This document shows positions 42,570 through 52,387 of a stretch of 64,000 nucleotides of DNA, one piece after another (the first letter of the stretch is position 1; the number at the start of each line of letters is the position of its first letter). The notes beneath the pieces are model-generated. The model did no database searches, was not told where the DNA came from, and saw only the letters and a program-made list of their open reading frames with translations. The position numbers were made by a program, and so were the translations under genes. The stretch covers positions 4,253,001 through 4,317,000 of the forward strand of contig NZ_CP113056.1 of assembly GCF_026625645.1 (NCBI RefSeq), written 5' to 3'. Source of the DNA: Ancylobacter sp. SL191. Lineage in GTDB: Bacteria > Pseudomonadota > Alphaproteobacteria > Rhizobiales > Xanthobacteraceae.

Positions 42570-44093
42570 ATGCCTCAACCAGAGGGGGTCTCCATGTCCT
42601 TGAACGATGCAGTGCCACATGCCGTCAGCGGCGGCGCGTTGCCGCTTGCGACCGACGCCCTTTTGACCGACGCCCTTGCCCCGAAGGCGCTGGCGAAGAA
42701 TTCCGTCGGCCTCGCCCATATCGTGTTCTTCGTGGTGGCGGCCGCCGCGCCGCTGACCGCCGTGGTCGGCGCCTCGCCGGCCGCCTTCGCCTTCGGCAAC
42801 GGGCCGGGCGTGCCCGGCGCCTTCGTGCTGGCGGGGCTGCTCTACCTCGTCTTTTCGGTCGGCTTCACCGCCATGAGCCGCCATGTCGGCGGCGCCGGCG
42901 CCTTCTACACCTATATCGCGCAGGGCATCGGCAAGCCGGCCGGCGTCGGCGGGGCGATGATGGCGCTGGTCACCTACAGTGCGGTGCAGATCGCGGTCTA
43001 CGCGCTGTTCGGCGTGTTCGTCGCCGGGGCGCTGGCGCCCTTCGGCATCGAGCTGCCCTGGTGGATCTGGGCCTATGTGGCGCTGATCGCGGTGATGGCC
43101 TGCGGCCAGCGCAATATCGCCTTTTCCGGCGCCATTCTCGGCGTGTGCATGCTGGCGGAGATCGCCATCCTGCTGCTGCTCGACATCGGCATCGTGTTGA
43201 AGGGCGGCGGGCCGGAGGGCTTCACCTTCTCCGCCTTCGCGCCGTCCACCGTCTTCGCGCCGGGGCTGGGCGTGGCGCTGGTCTTCGTCATCGGCTCCTT
43301 CATCGGCTTCGAGGCCACCGCCATCTTCGGCGAGGAAGCCGAGAACCCGGAGAAGACCATTCCCCGCGCCACCTATGTCGCGGTGCTGCTGATCACCCTG
43401 TTTTACGCCTTCTCGACCTGGGCGGCCGTGCAGTTCTACGGCCCCTCGCAGGTGCAGGCCGTCGCCGAGAAGGGGCTGGAGGCCTTCTACTTCACCGCCG
43501 CGGCCGAGGTGCTGGGCGGCTGGTCGGTGGAGGTGATGAACCTCCTGCTCATCACCTCGCTGTTTGCCTGCATCCTCTCCTTCCACAACACGCTCAACCG
43601 CTATTTCTTCGCACTCGGCCGCGAGGGGCTGGCGCTGCGGGCGCTCGGCAAGGTGCATGACGTGCATGGCTCGCCGCACATCGCCGGCTATGTGCAGAGC
43701 GCGGTGGCGGCGGTGATCCTCGCTTTGTTCATCGCGGCGGGCGCCGACCCCTACACCACCGTGTTCTCCTTCATGTCGGCGCTGGCCGTGCTCGGCATCC
43801 TCGCCGTGCAGGTGCTGGTGTCGCTGGCGGTGATCCGCTTCTTCCGGGTCACCCCCACCCGGCACGGCGTTTGGACGACGCTCATCGCCCCCGTTCTCGG
43901 CCTCATCGGGCTCGCCGGCGCGCTGGTGCTGGTGACGGTGAACCTGTCGCTGCTGACCGGCAGCGAGAGCCCGCTGGTGATGGCCTTCCCCTATGGGCTG
44001 GCCGTGGTGTTCCTGCTCGGCGCCGGCTTCGCGCTGTATCTGCGCCAGCGCCGGCCGGAGCTTTATGCCAGCCTCGGGGAGGTGTTCGCGTGA
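42570..44093 (+). CDS. APC superfamily amino acid/amine permease
   Basis: 507 residues, about 12 membrane helices. GSFIGFEATAIFGEEAENPEKTIPRATY is the typical helix 6 and following loop of the APC family. ATG 42570 (after GAGGA) and ATG 42594 (after GAGGGGG) both have good ribosome sites; the longer form is given. It shares an operon with a 71-aa protein and a copper amine oxidase, so uptake of a primary amine is the likely job. Confidence 0.88.
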   Translation: MPQPEGVSMSLNDAVPHAVSGGALPLATDALLTDALAPKALAKNSVGLAHIVFFVVAAAAPLTAVVGASPAAFAFGNGPGVPGAFVLAGLLYLVFSVGFTAMSRHVGGAGAFYTYIAQGIGKPAGVGGAMMALVTYSAVQIAVYALFGVFVAGALAPFGIELPWWIWAYVALIAVMACGQRNIAFSGAILGVCMLAEIAILLLLDIGIVLKGGGPEGFTFSAFAPSTVFAPGLGVALVFVIGSFIGFEATAIFGEEAENPEKTIPRATYVAVLLITLFYAFSTWAAVQFYGPSQVQAVAEKGLEAFYFTAAAEVLGGWSVEVMNLLLITSLFACILSFHNTLNRYFFALGREGLALRALGKVHDVHGSPHIAGYVQSAVAAVILALFIAAGADPYTTVFSFMSALAVLGILAVQVLVSLAVIRFFRVTPTRHGVWTTLIAPVLGLIGLAGALVLVTVNLSLLTGSESPLVMAFPYGLAVVFLLGAGFALYLRQRRPELYASLGEVFA

Positions 44094-44305
44094 GCACGCT
44101 CAGCCTCTCCCCCCATACGCACGCTGCCGCGCCGGCACCGGGCCTCGCCCGCGATCTCACCCGCGCCGCCCTCGCCGGAGCGATGGTCGCCCTGCTGATC
44201 GTCGCCAGCATCCAGAGCCACGCGCTGTGCGACCTGTTCTGCCTCCATGAGGTGCTGGGCGCGCCGATGGACGCGGTGCTCTGCACCGCCGCCGCGCAGC
44301 CCTGA
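44090..44305 (+). CDS. Small membrane protein, 71 aa
   Basis: GTG 44090 overlaps the permease stop (GTGA). One membrane helix, AALAGAMVALLIVASIQS, is followed by three cysteines (LCDLFCLHEV; VLC). No family recognised. Its coupling between the permease and amine oxidase genes suggests a role in the same pathway, possibly metal or cofactor related, but nothing shows it directly. Confidence 0.5.
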   Translation: MSTLSLSPHTHAAAPAPGLARDLTRAALAGAMVALLIVASIQSHALCDLFCLHEVLGAPMDAVLCTAAAQP

Positions 44306-44399
44306 TCCCGTGACCCGGCGGGCACCGCGCCCGCCGCACCCCATCCCGGCGGCGGGGCTCTCGCCCCGCCTGTTTCCTCATCCGTTCGGGAGGTCCACC

Positions 44400-46403
44400 A
44401 TGGACGCCAAAGTCGACATCACCCACCCGCTCGACCCGCTGAGCACCGCCGAGATCGAACAGGCGGTCGCCATCCTCACCGCCGCCAAGGGACTCGGGGC
44501 CTATCACCGCTTCCCCATCGTCCGGCTGGAAGAACCCGCCAAGGCCGAGCTTGCCGCCTGGCGCGCGGGCGGCGCCCTCCCCCGCCTCGCCTTCCTGCTG
44601 GTGCTGGAGGTGACGACGGGCACGGCGAGCGAGGCGATCGTCGATCTCGCCACCGCGCATGTCGTGTCCTTCACCACGCTGCCGAACGACCAGCCGCCCT
44701 ATGGCCAGCCGCCGATCATGATCGAGGAATTCATCCGCGCCGAGGAGATCGTGAAGGCCGATGCCGGCTGGCGCGCGGCGGTGGCCAAGCGCGGCATCAC
44801 CGAGGCCGATATCCCGCTGGTGCAGATCGACCCCTTCTCCTCCGGCTATTTCGGCCGCGATTTCGAGAAGGGCCGGCGCATCGTGCGCGCGGTCTCCTAT
44901 TGGCGCGAGGACATCCGCGACAATGGCTACGCCCACCCGATCGAGGGCGTGGTGGCGGTGGTCGATCTCATCGCCAACAAGGTGGTGGATCTGGTGGACG
45001 AGGAGAAGATCGTCCCCGTGCCGAAGAAGAAGCGCAATTACGGCCGCGAGGCCTTCCCCGATGTGCGCACCGACATCAAGCCGCTCGACATCGTGCAGCG
45101 GCAGGGGCCGAGCTTCACCGTCGATGGCTGGCGCGTGGAGTGGCAGAACTGGAGCTTCCGCGTCGGCTTCACCCCGCGCGAGGGGCTGGTGCTGCACGAA
45201 CTGGCGATCAAGGATGGTGGGCGGGTGCGCCCGGTAATCTTCCGTGCCAGCGTGACCGAGATGGTCGTGCCCTATGCCGACCCGACCGCCAACCACTATT
45301 GGAAGAGCGCCTTCGACGCCGGCGAATACGGCCTCGGGCGCCTCGCCAACCAGCTGGAACTCGGTTGCGACTGTCTCGGCCATATCCACTATTTCGACGT
45401 GCCGGCCGCCGACGATCTCGGCCAGCCCTTCCTCATGAAGAACGCCATCTGCATGCATGAGGAGGACTATGGCACGCTGTGGAAGCATTATGAGTTCCGC
45501 AACGGCATCTATGAGACACGGCGCTCGCGGCGGCTGGTCATCTCCTTCTTCGCCACCGTCGGCAATTACGATTATGGCTTCTACTGGTATCTCTATCAGG
45601 ACGGCACGATCCAGCTCGAAGCCAAGCTCACCGGCATCATCCAGACCGCGGCGGTGACGCCGGGCGAGGTCTATCCGTGGGGCGGCATGGTGGATGAGGG
45701 GCTGGGCGGGCCGACGCACCAGCATTTCTTCAACGCCCGCCTGCACATGGACATTGACGGCGGCGGCAACACCGTGACCGAGCACGAATTCGCCCCCCGC
45801 CCCTGGGGCGACGACAACCCCTATGGCAACGTCTTCGACACCAAGACCCGCACCCTGAAGCGCGAACTCGACAGCCCCGCGGTGGCCAATGGCGAGACCG
45901 GCCGCTACTGGAAGGTGGCGAACCCGTCTGCGGTGAACAGCGTCGGCAAGGCGCCCGGCTACAAGCTGGTGGTGACGCCCACCCCGGTGATGCTGGCGCA
46001 GGAGGGCTCGACCGTCGCCCGGCGCGGCGGCTTTGCCAAGAAGCACATCTGGGTCACCGCCTTCGATAGCTCCGAGAAGTATGCCTCCGGCGACTACCCG
46101 AATGTGAATGCGGGCGGGGGCGGCCTGCCGGCCTATGTGGCGCAGAACCGGCCGATCGAGAATGCCGATGTCGTGCTCTGGCACAGCTTCGGCCACACCC
46201 ATGTGTGCAAGCCCGAGGACTTCCCGATCATGCCGGTGGAATATGCCGGCTTCCTCCTGAAGCCCAACGGCTTCTTCGCCGGCAACATCGCCATGAACCT
46301 GCCGCCGGAGAAGAACGCCCATTCGCGCGACAACCGCGAGGCGTGGGAAGACGAGGGCGGGAAGGAAGGCGGCGGCAAGACGGGCGGCTCCTGCTGCCAT
46401 TGA
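44400..46403 (+). CDS. Copper-containing primary-amine oxidase
   Basis: 667 residues; GGGAGG precedes ATG 44400. The TPQ cofactor motif N-Y-D-Y is present, with Tyr390 as the precursor (TVGNYDYGF). Copper ligands are H440 and H442 (THQHFF) and the later His in HSFGHTHVCKPED. The catalytic Asp lies in KSAFDAGEYG. It oxidises primary amines to aldehydes, releasing ammonia and hydrogen peroxide. There is no signal peptide, so it acts in the cytoplasm on amine brought in by the neighbouring permease. Confidence 0.95.
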   Translation: MDAKVDITHPLDPLSTAEIEQAVAILTAAKGLGAYHRFPIVRLEEPAKAELAAWRAGGALPRLAFLLVLEVTTGTASEAIVDLATAHVVSFTTLPNDQPPYGQPPIMIEEFIRAEEIVKADAGWRAAVAKRGITEADIPLVQIDPFSSGYFGRDFEKGRRIVRAVSYWREDIRDNGYAHPIEGVVAVVDLIANKVVDLVDEEKIVPVPKKKRNYGREAFPDVRTDIKPLDIVQRQGPSFTVDGWRVEWQNWSFRVGFTPREGLVLHELAIKDGGRVRPVIFRASVTEMVVPYADPTANHYWKSAFDAGEYGLGRLANQLELGCDCLGHIHYFDVPAADDLGQPFLMKNAICMHEEDYGTLWKHYEFRNGIYETRRSRRLVISFFATVGNYDYGFYWYLYQDGTIQLEAKLTGIIQTAAVTPGEVYPWGGMVDEGLGGPTHQHFFNARLHMDIDGGGNTVTEHEFAPRPWGDDNPYGNVFDTKTRTLKRELDSPAVANGETGRYWKVANPSAVNSVGKAPGYKLVVTPTPVMLAQEGSTVARRGGFAKKHIWVTAFDSSEKYASGDYPNVNAGGGGLPAYVAQNRPIENADVVLWHSFGHTHVCKPEDFPIMPVEYAGFLLKPNGFFAGNIAMNLPPEKNAHSRDNREAWEDEGGKEGGGKTGGSCCH

Positions 46404-46420
46404 GGCGGGGATGTGCAGCC

Positions 46421-46505
46421 GTCATGGCCGGGCTTGGCCCGGCCATCCACGACTTTCCCCTCGCGCCCGAAGGCGTGGATCCCCGGGTCAAGCCCGGGGA
46501 TGACG
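46421..46505. repeat. BIME-like pair of REP palindromes
   Basis: Two hairpins face each other between convergent genes. The first is ATGGCCGGGC (46424-46433)/GCCCGGCCAT (46437-46446). The second is ATCCCCGGG (46479-46487)/CCCGGGGAT (46493-46501). The outer flanks GTC...CCAC and GTGG...GAC are inverted copies of each other. The arrangement is like the extragenic palindromes scattered through Bradyrhizobium and related genomes, and may also end both transcripts. Confidence 0.75.
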
Positions 46506-46543
46506 TTGTGCAGGATGGAGGACGCCGCACAGCGACGCCGGGC

Positions 46544-47962
46544 TCACCCCCGTCGCACGGTGGCGTAGAAGCTCTCGGCCATCTCGCTGTCGTTCAGGGT
46601 AAAGCGGTGGTCGACCGGGGGCTGGGCGCGCTGTTCGCAGTCGAGGCGCGGGCAGATGCGGCAGCCGACGCCGATCGGCACGGTCTGCGAGGGGTCTGCG
46701 AGGTTCATGCCGTCGGAATAGACCATCTGGTGGGCGTGGCTGATGTGGCAGCCCAGCCCGATGGCGAGGTGGCGGCGCGGCGCGTTGTGGCGGTAGCCGC
46801 CCTTGGTGATCGACTTGGCGATGCAGAAATAGCGCTGGCCCTCCGGCATCTGGCTGAGCTGCACATTGATGCGCTCGGGATGCAGAAACGCCGCGTAGAC
46901 ATTCCAGCGCGGGCAGGCGCCGGAATGGCGGGAAATATGGATTCCCGACAGCGAGAAGCGCTTGGAGATGTTGCCGGCGATGTCGGTGCGCACGAGGTGC
47001 AGCGGGATGCCGCTCAGGCCCGGCCGCTGCAACGTCGTCATGCGGTGGCACACTTGCTCGAAGGAGGTGCGGAAGCGCCGCTCGATGCGCTCGATGTCGT
47101 AGCGCGTCTCGGTGCAGGCGCGCAGGAACGGCTCATAGGGCATGATGAGCGCGGCGGCGAAATAGCTCGCCAGCGCGTTGCGGGTGAGGATCGGCGCGTC
47201 GGCGGCGAGGTTGCCGCTCTCGATGAGCTGGTCGATCTCGCGCGAGGCGGCGAGCAGGCCGAGCTGGTGCGCCACCGCGAACAGCGCCGATTCCGGCGGT
47301 AGCACCTCGGCGGTGATGAGCTCGCGCGTGTTGGCGTCGTGCCGGCGAGCGATGCCGGCGGGCAGCGAGGCGGAGCGCCAGTTCAGCCCGAACACGTTGA
47401 ACAGATAGGTCTTCAGCCCGTATTCGAAGGAATCGGCCGCGAAATCGATGTCGTGGCGCACCCGCTCGGCCGCCGCCTCCAGCGTCGGGAAATAGTTGGC
47501 GTGCTCCTGGATGAAGTCGGACACCGCGTCGGTGGCGGGGTGATAGCCGATCTCCTCGGCGTCCGGCACGCCGGCGGCGCCGGTGCGGCGGGCCTCGCGC
47601 AGCGTCTTGAACTGGTCGTAGAGCCGCACCACGGCGCGCCCCACCGCCGGGTTTGAACTGGCGAGGTCGCGTATGTCCTGATTGGTCAGGGCCGCATCGG
47701 TGAACAGATCATCGCTGAACAGCTCCATCAGATCGCCGACGAGGCGGGATTCGTCGCTCTCCACCAGCTCGCCCGGCTCGATGCCGAAATAGCCGGCGAG
47801 CTTCATCAAGAGCGGCACGGTGATGCGGCGGCGGTTGTGCTCGATCAGGTTGAGATAGCTCGCGGAAATGCCCAGCGCGCTGGCGAGGTCCGCCTGCGAG
47901 ATGCGCTTTGTGCGCCGCAGCCGCTGCACCCGGCTGCCAATGCGCGGTTCGGTGGCGAGCAT
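46544..47962 (-). CDS. XRE-family ScfR/RamB-type regulator of acetate metabolism
   Basis: 472 residues. An N-terminal helix-turn-helix (KRISQADLASALGISASYLNLIE over about residues 19-41) is followed by an IrrE-like central part (FAVAHQLGLLAASREID region) and the C-terminal ScfR domain with clustered cysteines (GVGCRICPRLDCEQR). Such short-chain fatty-acid regulators (RamB, MccR, PrpR kin) sense acyl-CoA and control the glyoxylate shunt or related routes. It is divergent from the small gene and aceA; TTTACA/TGTAAA palindromes lie between. Confidence 0.88.
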   Translation of the reverse strand: MLATEPRIGSRVQRLRRTKRISQADLASALGISASYLNLIEHNRRRITVPLLMKLAGYFGIEPGELVESDESRLVGDLMELFSDDLFTDAALTNQDIRDLASSNPAVGRAVVRLYDQFKTLREARRTGAAGVPDAEEIGYHPATDAVSDFIQEHANYFPTLEAAAERVRHDIDFAADSFEYGLKTYLFNVFGLNWRSASLPAGIARRHDANTRELITAEVLPPESALFAVAHQLGLLAASREIDQLIESGNLAADAPILTRNALASYFAAALIMPYEPFLRACTETRYDIERIERRFRTSFEQVCHRMTTLQRPGLSGIPLHLVRTDIAGNISKRFSLSGIHISRHSGACPRWNVYAAFLHPERINVQLSQMPEGQRYFCIAKSITKGGYRHNAPRRHLAIGLGCHISHAHQMVYSDGMNLADPSQTVPIGVGCRICPRLDCEQRAQPPVDHRFTLNDSEMAESFYATVRRG

Positions 47963-47983
47963 GGTCCCCGTTCCTTTGCTCGG

Positions 47984-48013
47984 TTTACAAAATAGGCCTG
48001 TAAACTTTACAAG
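47984..48013. promoter_or_regulatory. Candidate operator for the ScfR-type regulator
   Basis: TTTACA (47984-47989) and TGTAAA (47999-48004) are inverted repeats. The latter also pairs with TTTACA (48006-48011) as the near-perfect palindrome TGTAAACTTTACA. It lies 22 bp before the regulator ATG, in an AT-rich divergent region, where autoregulation and control of aceA would be expected. Confidence 0.6.
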
Positions 48014-48107
48014 CCTTATCAGCTTAACACACTCATATTGCTATATTTATTGCCCCTCCATGTCGAGTGTGAAAGATTTACATCACACCCAGACGGGAGG
48101 AATTGAC

Positions 48108-48335
48108 ATGCAACGCCACCAGCACAACAGCGACGAGGAATTCGTCACCATCGTCGGCGGCACCGCCGAGGAGATCAGCCGGACCTTCCGCGAGCAGGGA
48201 CTGGCCGAGCAGGATTACAGCATCGTCCACCGCATTGGCCGCCACCGCCTCGCGCTGGCGCCCGGCCAGGATCCGGTGTCGCTGTTCGACGGCCGCGCCT
48301 TGGTGGCCGCGACCTATACCCGCCGGGCCCGCTAG
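48108..48335 (+). CDS. Small protein upstream of isocitrate lyase, 75 aa
   Basis: GGGAGG lies 8 bases before ATG 48108. The product is hydrophilic, beginning [18 protein letters not shown], then a helix ([13 protein letters not shown]) and a beta-like C-terminal half. No family recognised. Its place between the candidate ScfR operator and aceA suggests that it is induced with the glyoxylate shunt. Confidence 0.6.
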   Translation: MQRHQHNSDEEFVTIVGGTAEEISRTFREQGLAEQDYSIVHRIGRHRLALAPGQDPVSLFDGRALVAATYTRRAR

Positions 48336-48413
48336 TTCCGCCATGGCTGCTCGGCCGCGTTTCCGCCCGATCCGCTTTGATGACGCGCGAAGCGGTCGCC
48401 CCGGCGGAGCCCC

Positions 48414-48450
48414 GGGCGCGGGGGTCGTCCCCTCCACAACCCCCGCGCCC
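48414..48450 (+). terminator. Strong hairpin between the small gene and aceA
   Basis: GGGCGCGGGGGT (48414-48425) and ACCCCCGCGCCC (48439-48450) give a perfect 12-bp stem with a 13-base loop; the downstream tract is only CCCCTTTCC. It may partly terminate, or stabilise the upstream RNA. Confidence 0.5.
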
Positions 48451-48490
48451 GCCTCGCCCCTTTCCTCACCTTCAACAGCAGGCCATTCCC

Positions 48491-49789
48491 ATGCTGGACA
48501 CTCGCCGCGACACCCCGAGCAACCCCTTCCCCGCGCCGCACTGGGCGCCGGAACGCTGGAACGGCATCAGCCGCAGCTACGGGCCCGCTGACGTCAACCG
48601 TCTCTCCGGCTCGCTGCGCCTTGAGCACACCCTCGCCCAGCACGGCGCCCGCCGCCTGTGGGAGCTGCTGCAGAGCCAGGATTTCGTGCCGACGCTCGGC
48701 ACCTATACCGGCGCGCAGGCGATCCAGCAGGTGAAGGCCGGGCTGGAGGCGATCTATCTCTCCGGCTGGCAGGTCGCCGCCGACGCCAATTCCTCCGGCG
48801 ACATGTACCCGGACCAGAGCCTCTACCCGGTCGACAGCGTCCCCGCCGTGGTCCGCCGCCTCAACAAGGCGCTGGCGCGCGCCGACCAGATCCAGACCAT
48901 GGAGCAGGCCGACGGGGTTGCCGGGCCGCACCATGATTACTTCGTGCCGATCATCGCCGATGCCGAGGCCGGCTTCGGTGGCCCGCTCAACGCCTATGAG
49001 CTGACCAAGGCGCTGATCGAGGCCGGCGCGGCGGCCGTGCATTTCGAGGACCAGCTGGCCTCGGAGAAGAAGTGCGGCCATCTCGGCGGCAAGGTGCTGG
49101 TGCCTACCCGCCAGTTCATCCGCACGCTGAACGCCGCGCGCCTCGCTGCCGACGTGCTGGGCGTGCCGACCGTGCTGATGGCGCGCACCGATGCCGAATC
49201 CGCCCGCCTCATCACCTCGGACATTGACGAGACCGACCGGCCCTTCATCACCGGCGAGCGCACCCCGGAAGGCTTCTACCGCTACAAGGGCGGCTTCGAG
49301 GCCGGCATCGCCCGCGCCGTCGCCTACGCGCCCTATGCCGACCTGTTGTGGTGCGAGACCTCGACGCCGAGCCTGGAGGATGCCCGCCGCTTCGCCGACG
49401 GCGTTCACAAGGTCCATCCCGGCAAGATGCTCGCCTATAATTGCTCGCCCTCCTTCAACTGGGCCAAGCACATGGACAAGGCGCAGATGAAGGCGTTCCA
49501 GCGCGAGCTGGGGGCGATGGGCTACCGCTACCAGTTCATCACGCTGGCCGGCTTCCACAACCAGTGCTTCACCACCTTCGAGCTGGCGCGGCGCTACCGG
49601 CAGGACGGCATGGCCGCCTATTCGCAGCTGCAGGAAGCCGAGTTCGCGGCGGAAAAGGACGGCTTCACCGCCACGCGCCACCAGCGCGAGGTCGGCACCT
49701 CCTACTTCGACGCCATCGCCACCGTGCTCAGCGAGGGCCTGAGCTCGACCACGGCGATGAAGGAATCCACCGAGACCGCCCAGTTCTGA
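48491..49789 (+). CDS. aceA: Isocitrate lyase
   Basis: 432 residues from ATG 48491; a longer frame from 48377 adds only Pro/Ser-rich residues. The catalytic loop KKCGH is at 193-197 with the active Cys195, after the metal-site region [21 protein letters not shown] and [10 protein letters not shown] are further family signatures. It splits isocitrate into succinate and glyoxylate, the first step of the glyoxylate shunt, and pairs with the malate synthase gene downstream. Confidence 0.96.
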   Translation: MLDTRRDTPSNPFPAPHWAPERWNGISRSYGPADVNRLSGSLRLEHTLAQHGARRLWELLQSQDFVPTLGTYTGAQAIQQVKAGLEAIYLSGWQVAADANSSGDMYPDQSLYPVDSVPAVVRRLNKALARADQIQTMEQADGVAGPHHDYFVPIIADAEAGFGGPLNAYELTKALIEAGAAAVHFEDQLASEKKCGHLGGKVLVPTRQFIRTLNAARLAADVLGVPTVLMARTDAESARLITSDIDETDRPFITGERTPEGFYRYKGGFEAGIARAVAYAPYADLLWCETSTPSLEDARRFADGVHKVHPGKMLAYNCSPSFNWAKHMDKAQMKAFQRELGAMGYRYQFITLAGFHNQCFTTFELARRYRQDGMAAYSQLQEAEFAAEKDGFTATRHQREVGTSYFDAIATVLSEGLSSTTAMKESTETAQF

Positions 49790-49827
49790 ACCGGTCCATC
49801 CCGCCTCGCGCAAGGCTGACATGCGAC

Positions 49828-49865
49828 AGGCGCCCCCGACAGCACCTTGCCGGGGGCGCCTCTCC
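49828..49865 (+). terminator. Terminator after isocitrate lyase
   Basis: AGGCGCCCCCG (49828-49838) pairs with CGGGGGCGCCT (49851-49861) over 11 bp with a 12-base loop; the tail is TCTCC. It suggests that malate synthase has its own promoter in 49866-49970. Confidence 0.6.
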
Positions 49866-49970
49866 GACTATGTGCGATATTGCACCGCACCCTAACTCGC
49901 CGCATAGCAAAATCCGGCCGACGTCTGTTCTCGGCGTCGGTCCCAAACTCGGAACGGGAGGGAACCGTCC

Positions 49971-52148
49971 ATGAGCTATTCCGACGTCGCCAATCTGAAA
50001 GTGGACAGCGCGCTGGTCGATTTCATCGAGCGCGAAGCGATCCCCGGCACCGGGGTAGACGCAGCCGCCTTCTGGAAAGGCTTCGCCGCGCTCGTGGCCG
50101 AATTCGCCCCGCGCAACGCCGCTTTGCTCGCCAAGCGCGACGAGTTGCAGAAGCAGATCGACGCCTGGCACCTCGCGCACAAGAACAAGCCGGTCGACCC
50201 CGTCGCCTATGAGGTGTTCCTCGCCGAGATCGGCTATCTGCTGCCCGAGCCCGAGCCGTTCGAGGTCGCGACCGTGCGCGTCGATGACGAGCTCGCCCGC
50301 ATTCCCGGCCCGCAGCTTGTCGTGCCCGTCACCAATGCGCGCTACGCGCTGAACGCCGCCAATGCGCGCTGGGGCAGCCTGTATGACGCGCTCTACGGCA
50401 CCGACGCGCTGCCCGAGGACAATGGCGCCAGCCGCGCCAACGGCTTCAACGCGGTGCGCGCCCAGCGCGTGATCGAGCGTGCCCGCGCCTTCCTCGATGA
50501 GAGCGTGCCGCTCGCCGGCGCCAGCCATGCCGATGTGACCGCCTACCGCGTCGCCGGCGCGGCGCTGGAGGTCGTGCTGGCTTCGGGTGCGGTCACCGAG
50601 CTGAAGGATGCCACGCAGTTCGCCGGTTATCGCGGCGCGGCGGACGCTCCCGCCTCCGTGCTGCTGGTCAATCACGGCCTGCATATCGACATCGTGATCG
50701 ACCGCGCCCACCGCATCGGCGCGAGCGACCCGGCCGGCATCGCCGACATCGTGATCGAGGCGGCGGTGACCACCATCGTCGATTGCGAGGACAGCGTCGC
50801 GGCGGTGGATGCGCAGGACAAGGTGCTGGTCTATCGCAACTGGCTCGGCCTCATGAAGGGCACGCTCAGCGCCGATGTCGCCAAGGGCAAGGAAATCATC
50901 GAACGCCGCCTCGCGGGCGACCGCAGCTATGCCGCGCCCCATGGCGGCAGCCTCACCTTGCACGGGCGCAGCCTCATGCTGGTGCGCAATGTCGGCCAGC
51001 ACATGATGACCGACGCGGTGCTGGATGCCGCCGGCCACGAGACGCCTGAGTCGATCCTCGACGCGGCGGTGACGACGCTGATCGCGCTGCACGACCTCAA
51101 GGGCGAGAGCGCGGTGAAGAACAGCCGCACCGGCTCGGTCTATATCGTCAAGCCGAAGATGCACGGGCCGGAAGAAGTCGAGCTCGCCGTCGACCTGTTC
51201 GCCCGCGTCGAACAGATGCTGGGGCTCGACTCCAACACGCTGAAGATCGGCATCATGGACGAGGAGCGCCGCACCAGCGTGAACCTCGCCGCCTCGATCC
51301 GCGCGGCGCGCGAGCGGGTGGTGTTCATCAACACCGGCTTCCTCGACCGCACCGGCGACGAGATCCACACCTCGATGCAGGTCGGGCCGATGGTGCGCAA
51401 GAACGAGATGCGCGCGCAGGCCTGGATCAAGGCCTATGAGGACAACAATGTCGATGCGGGCCTTGCCGCCCATCTCGACGGCCATGGCCAGATCGGCAAG
51501 GGCATGTGGGCGATGCCCGACCGCATGGCGGACATGCTCGCGCAGAAGGTCGCCCACCCGCTCGCCGGCGCCAACACCGCCTGGGTGCCCTCGCCGACGG
51601 CGGCGACGCTGCATGCGCTGCACTATCACAAGGTCGACGTGTTCGCCCGGCAGGACGAACTGCGCGCCCGCACCCCGGCCGCGCGCCGCGATATCCTGAC
51701 CATCCCGGTGGTCGATCGCGGCAATTGGGAGCCGGCGGCGGTGCAGCAGGAGCTGGACAACAACATCCAGGGCATTCTCGGCTATGTCGTGCGCTGGATC
51801 GACCAGGGCGTCGGCTGCTCCAAGGTGCCGGACATCCATGATGTCGGGCTGATGGAAGACCGCGCGACGCTGCGCATCTCCTCCCAGCATGTCGCCAACT
51901 GGCTGCTGCACGGCGTCGTCACCGAGGAGCAGGTGGAGGAAACCTTCCGCCGCATGGCGCAGGTGGTCGACCAGCAAAACGCCGGCGATCCCCACTACAC
52001 GCCGATGGCGCCGGCCTGTGACGGCTTCGCCTTCCGCGCCGCGCGCGACCTCGTCTTCGAGGGGCTGACGCAGCCGAACGGCTATACCGAGTTCATCCTG
52101 ACCCAGCGCCGCCGGCAGGCCAAGCAGGCGCAGGCCGCCGCCGCCTGA
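49971..52148 (+). CDS. glcB: Malate synthase G
   Basis: 725 residues, the size of isoform G. Family stretches: [15 protein letters not shown] (catalytic Asp and acid region), [15 protein letters not shown], and [21 protein letters not shown]. It joins acetyl-CoA and glyoxylate into malate, closing the glyoxylate shunt opened by aceA. It follows aceA by 181 bp with a terminator-like hairpin between. GGGAGGGAACC precedes the ATG. Confidence 0.95.
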   Translation: MSYSDVANLKVDSALVDFIEREAIPGTGVDAAAFWKGFAALVAEFAPRNAALLAKRDELQKQIDAWHLAHKNKPVDPVAYEVFLAEIGYLLPEPEPFEVATVRVDDELARIPGPQLVVPVTNARYALNAANARWGSLYDALYGTDALPEDNGASRANGFNAVRAQRVIERARAFLDESVPLAGASHADVTAYRVAGAALEVVLASGAVTELKDATQFAGYRGAADAPASVLLVNHGLHIDIVIDRAHRIGASDPAGIADIVIEAAVTTIVDCEDSVAAVDAQDKVLVYRNWLGLMKGTLSADVAKGKEIIERRLAGDRSYAAPHGGSLTLHGRSLMLVRNVGQHMMTDAVLDAAGHETPESILDAAVTTLIALHDLKGESAVKNSRTGSVYIVKPKMHGPEEVELAVDLFARVEQMLGLDSNTLKIGIMDEERRTSVNLAASIRAARERVVFINTGFLDRTGDEIHTSMQVGPMVRKNEMRAQAWIKAYEDNNVDAGLAAHLDGHGQIGKGMWAMPDRMADMLAQKVAHPLAGANTAWVPSPTAATLHALHYHKVDVFARQDELRARTPAARRDILTIPVVDRGNWEPAAVQQELDNNIQGILGYVVRWIDQGVGCSKVPDIHDVGLMEDRATLRISSQHVANWLLHGVVTEEQVEETFRRMAQVVDQQNAGDPHYTPMAPACDGFAFRAARDLVFEGLTQPNGYTEFILTQRRRQAKQAQAAAA

Positions 52149-52190
52149 CGGCGCATGGACAGGCGGGACACCGCGCAAGACCACCACTCG

Positions 52191-52224
52191 AAAGGCCGCT
52201 CCGGGAAACCGGGGCGGCCTTTTC
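52191..52224 (+). terminator. Intrinsic terminator after malate synthase G
   Basis: AAGGCCGC-T-CCGG, a GAAA tetraloop, then CCGG-G-GCGGCCTT, followed by TTCC: a 13-bp stem including one G-T pair and a short U-tract. Confidence 0.85.
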
Positions 52225-52387
52225 CTTGGCAGGCCAGGCACCGCTTCGCCACAATCGGCCACCGCCAGCGTCCACTACCGCACGCTTCGGGCGCGATTTC
52301 GGCCGCGGGATACCTTCCGTAAGGTCACATTGCCGGCGCAAAGCACGGGCCTGATTGAGGAAATTCCTCGGATGGCGGACCTTTTCC

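Noticed and set aside
44157-46400. 747-codon frame opposite the amine oxidase
   Set aside because: Antisense shadow; the sense strand has TPQ and copper motifs.
49728-52262. 844-codon frame opposite malate synthase G
   Set aside because: Antisense shadow of a clear enzyme gene; no ribosome site or known domain.
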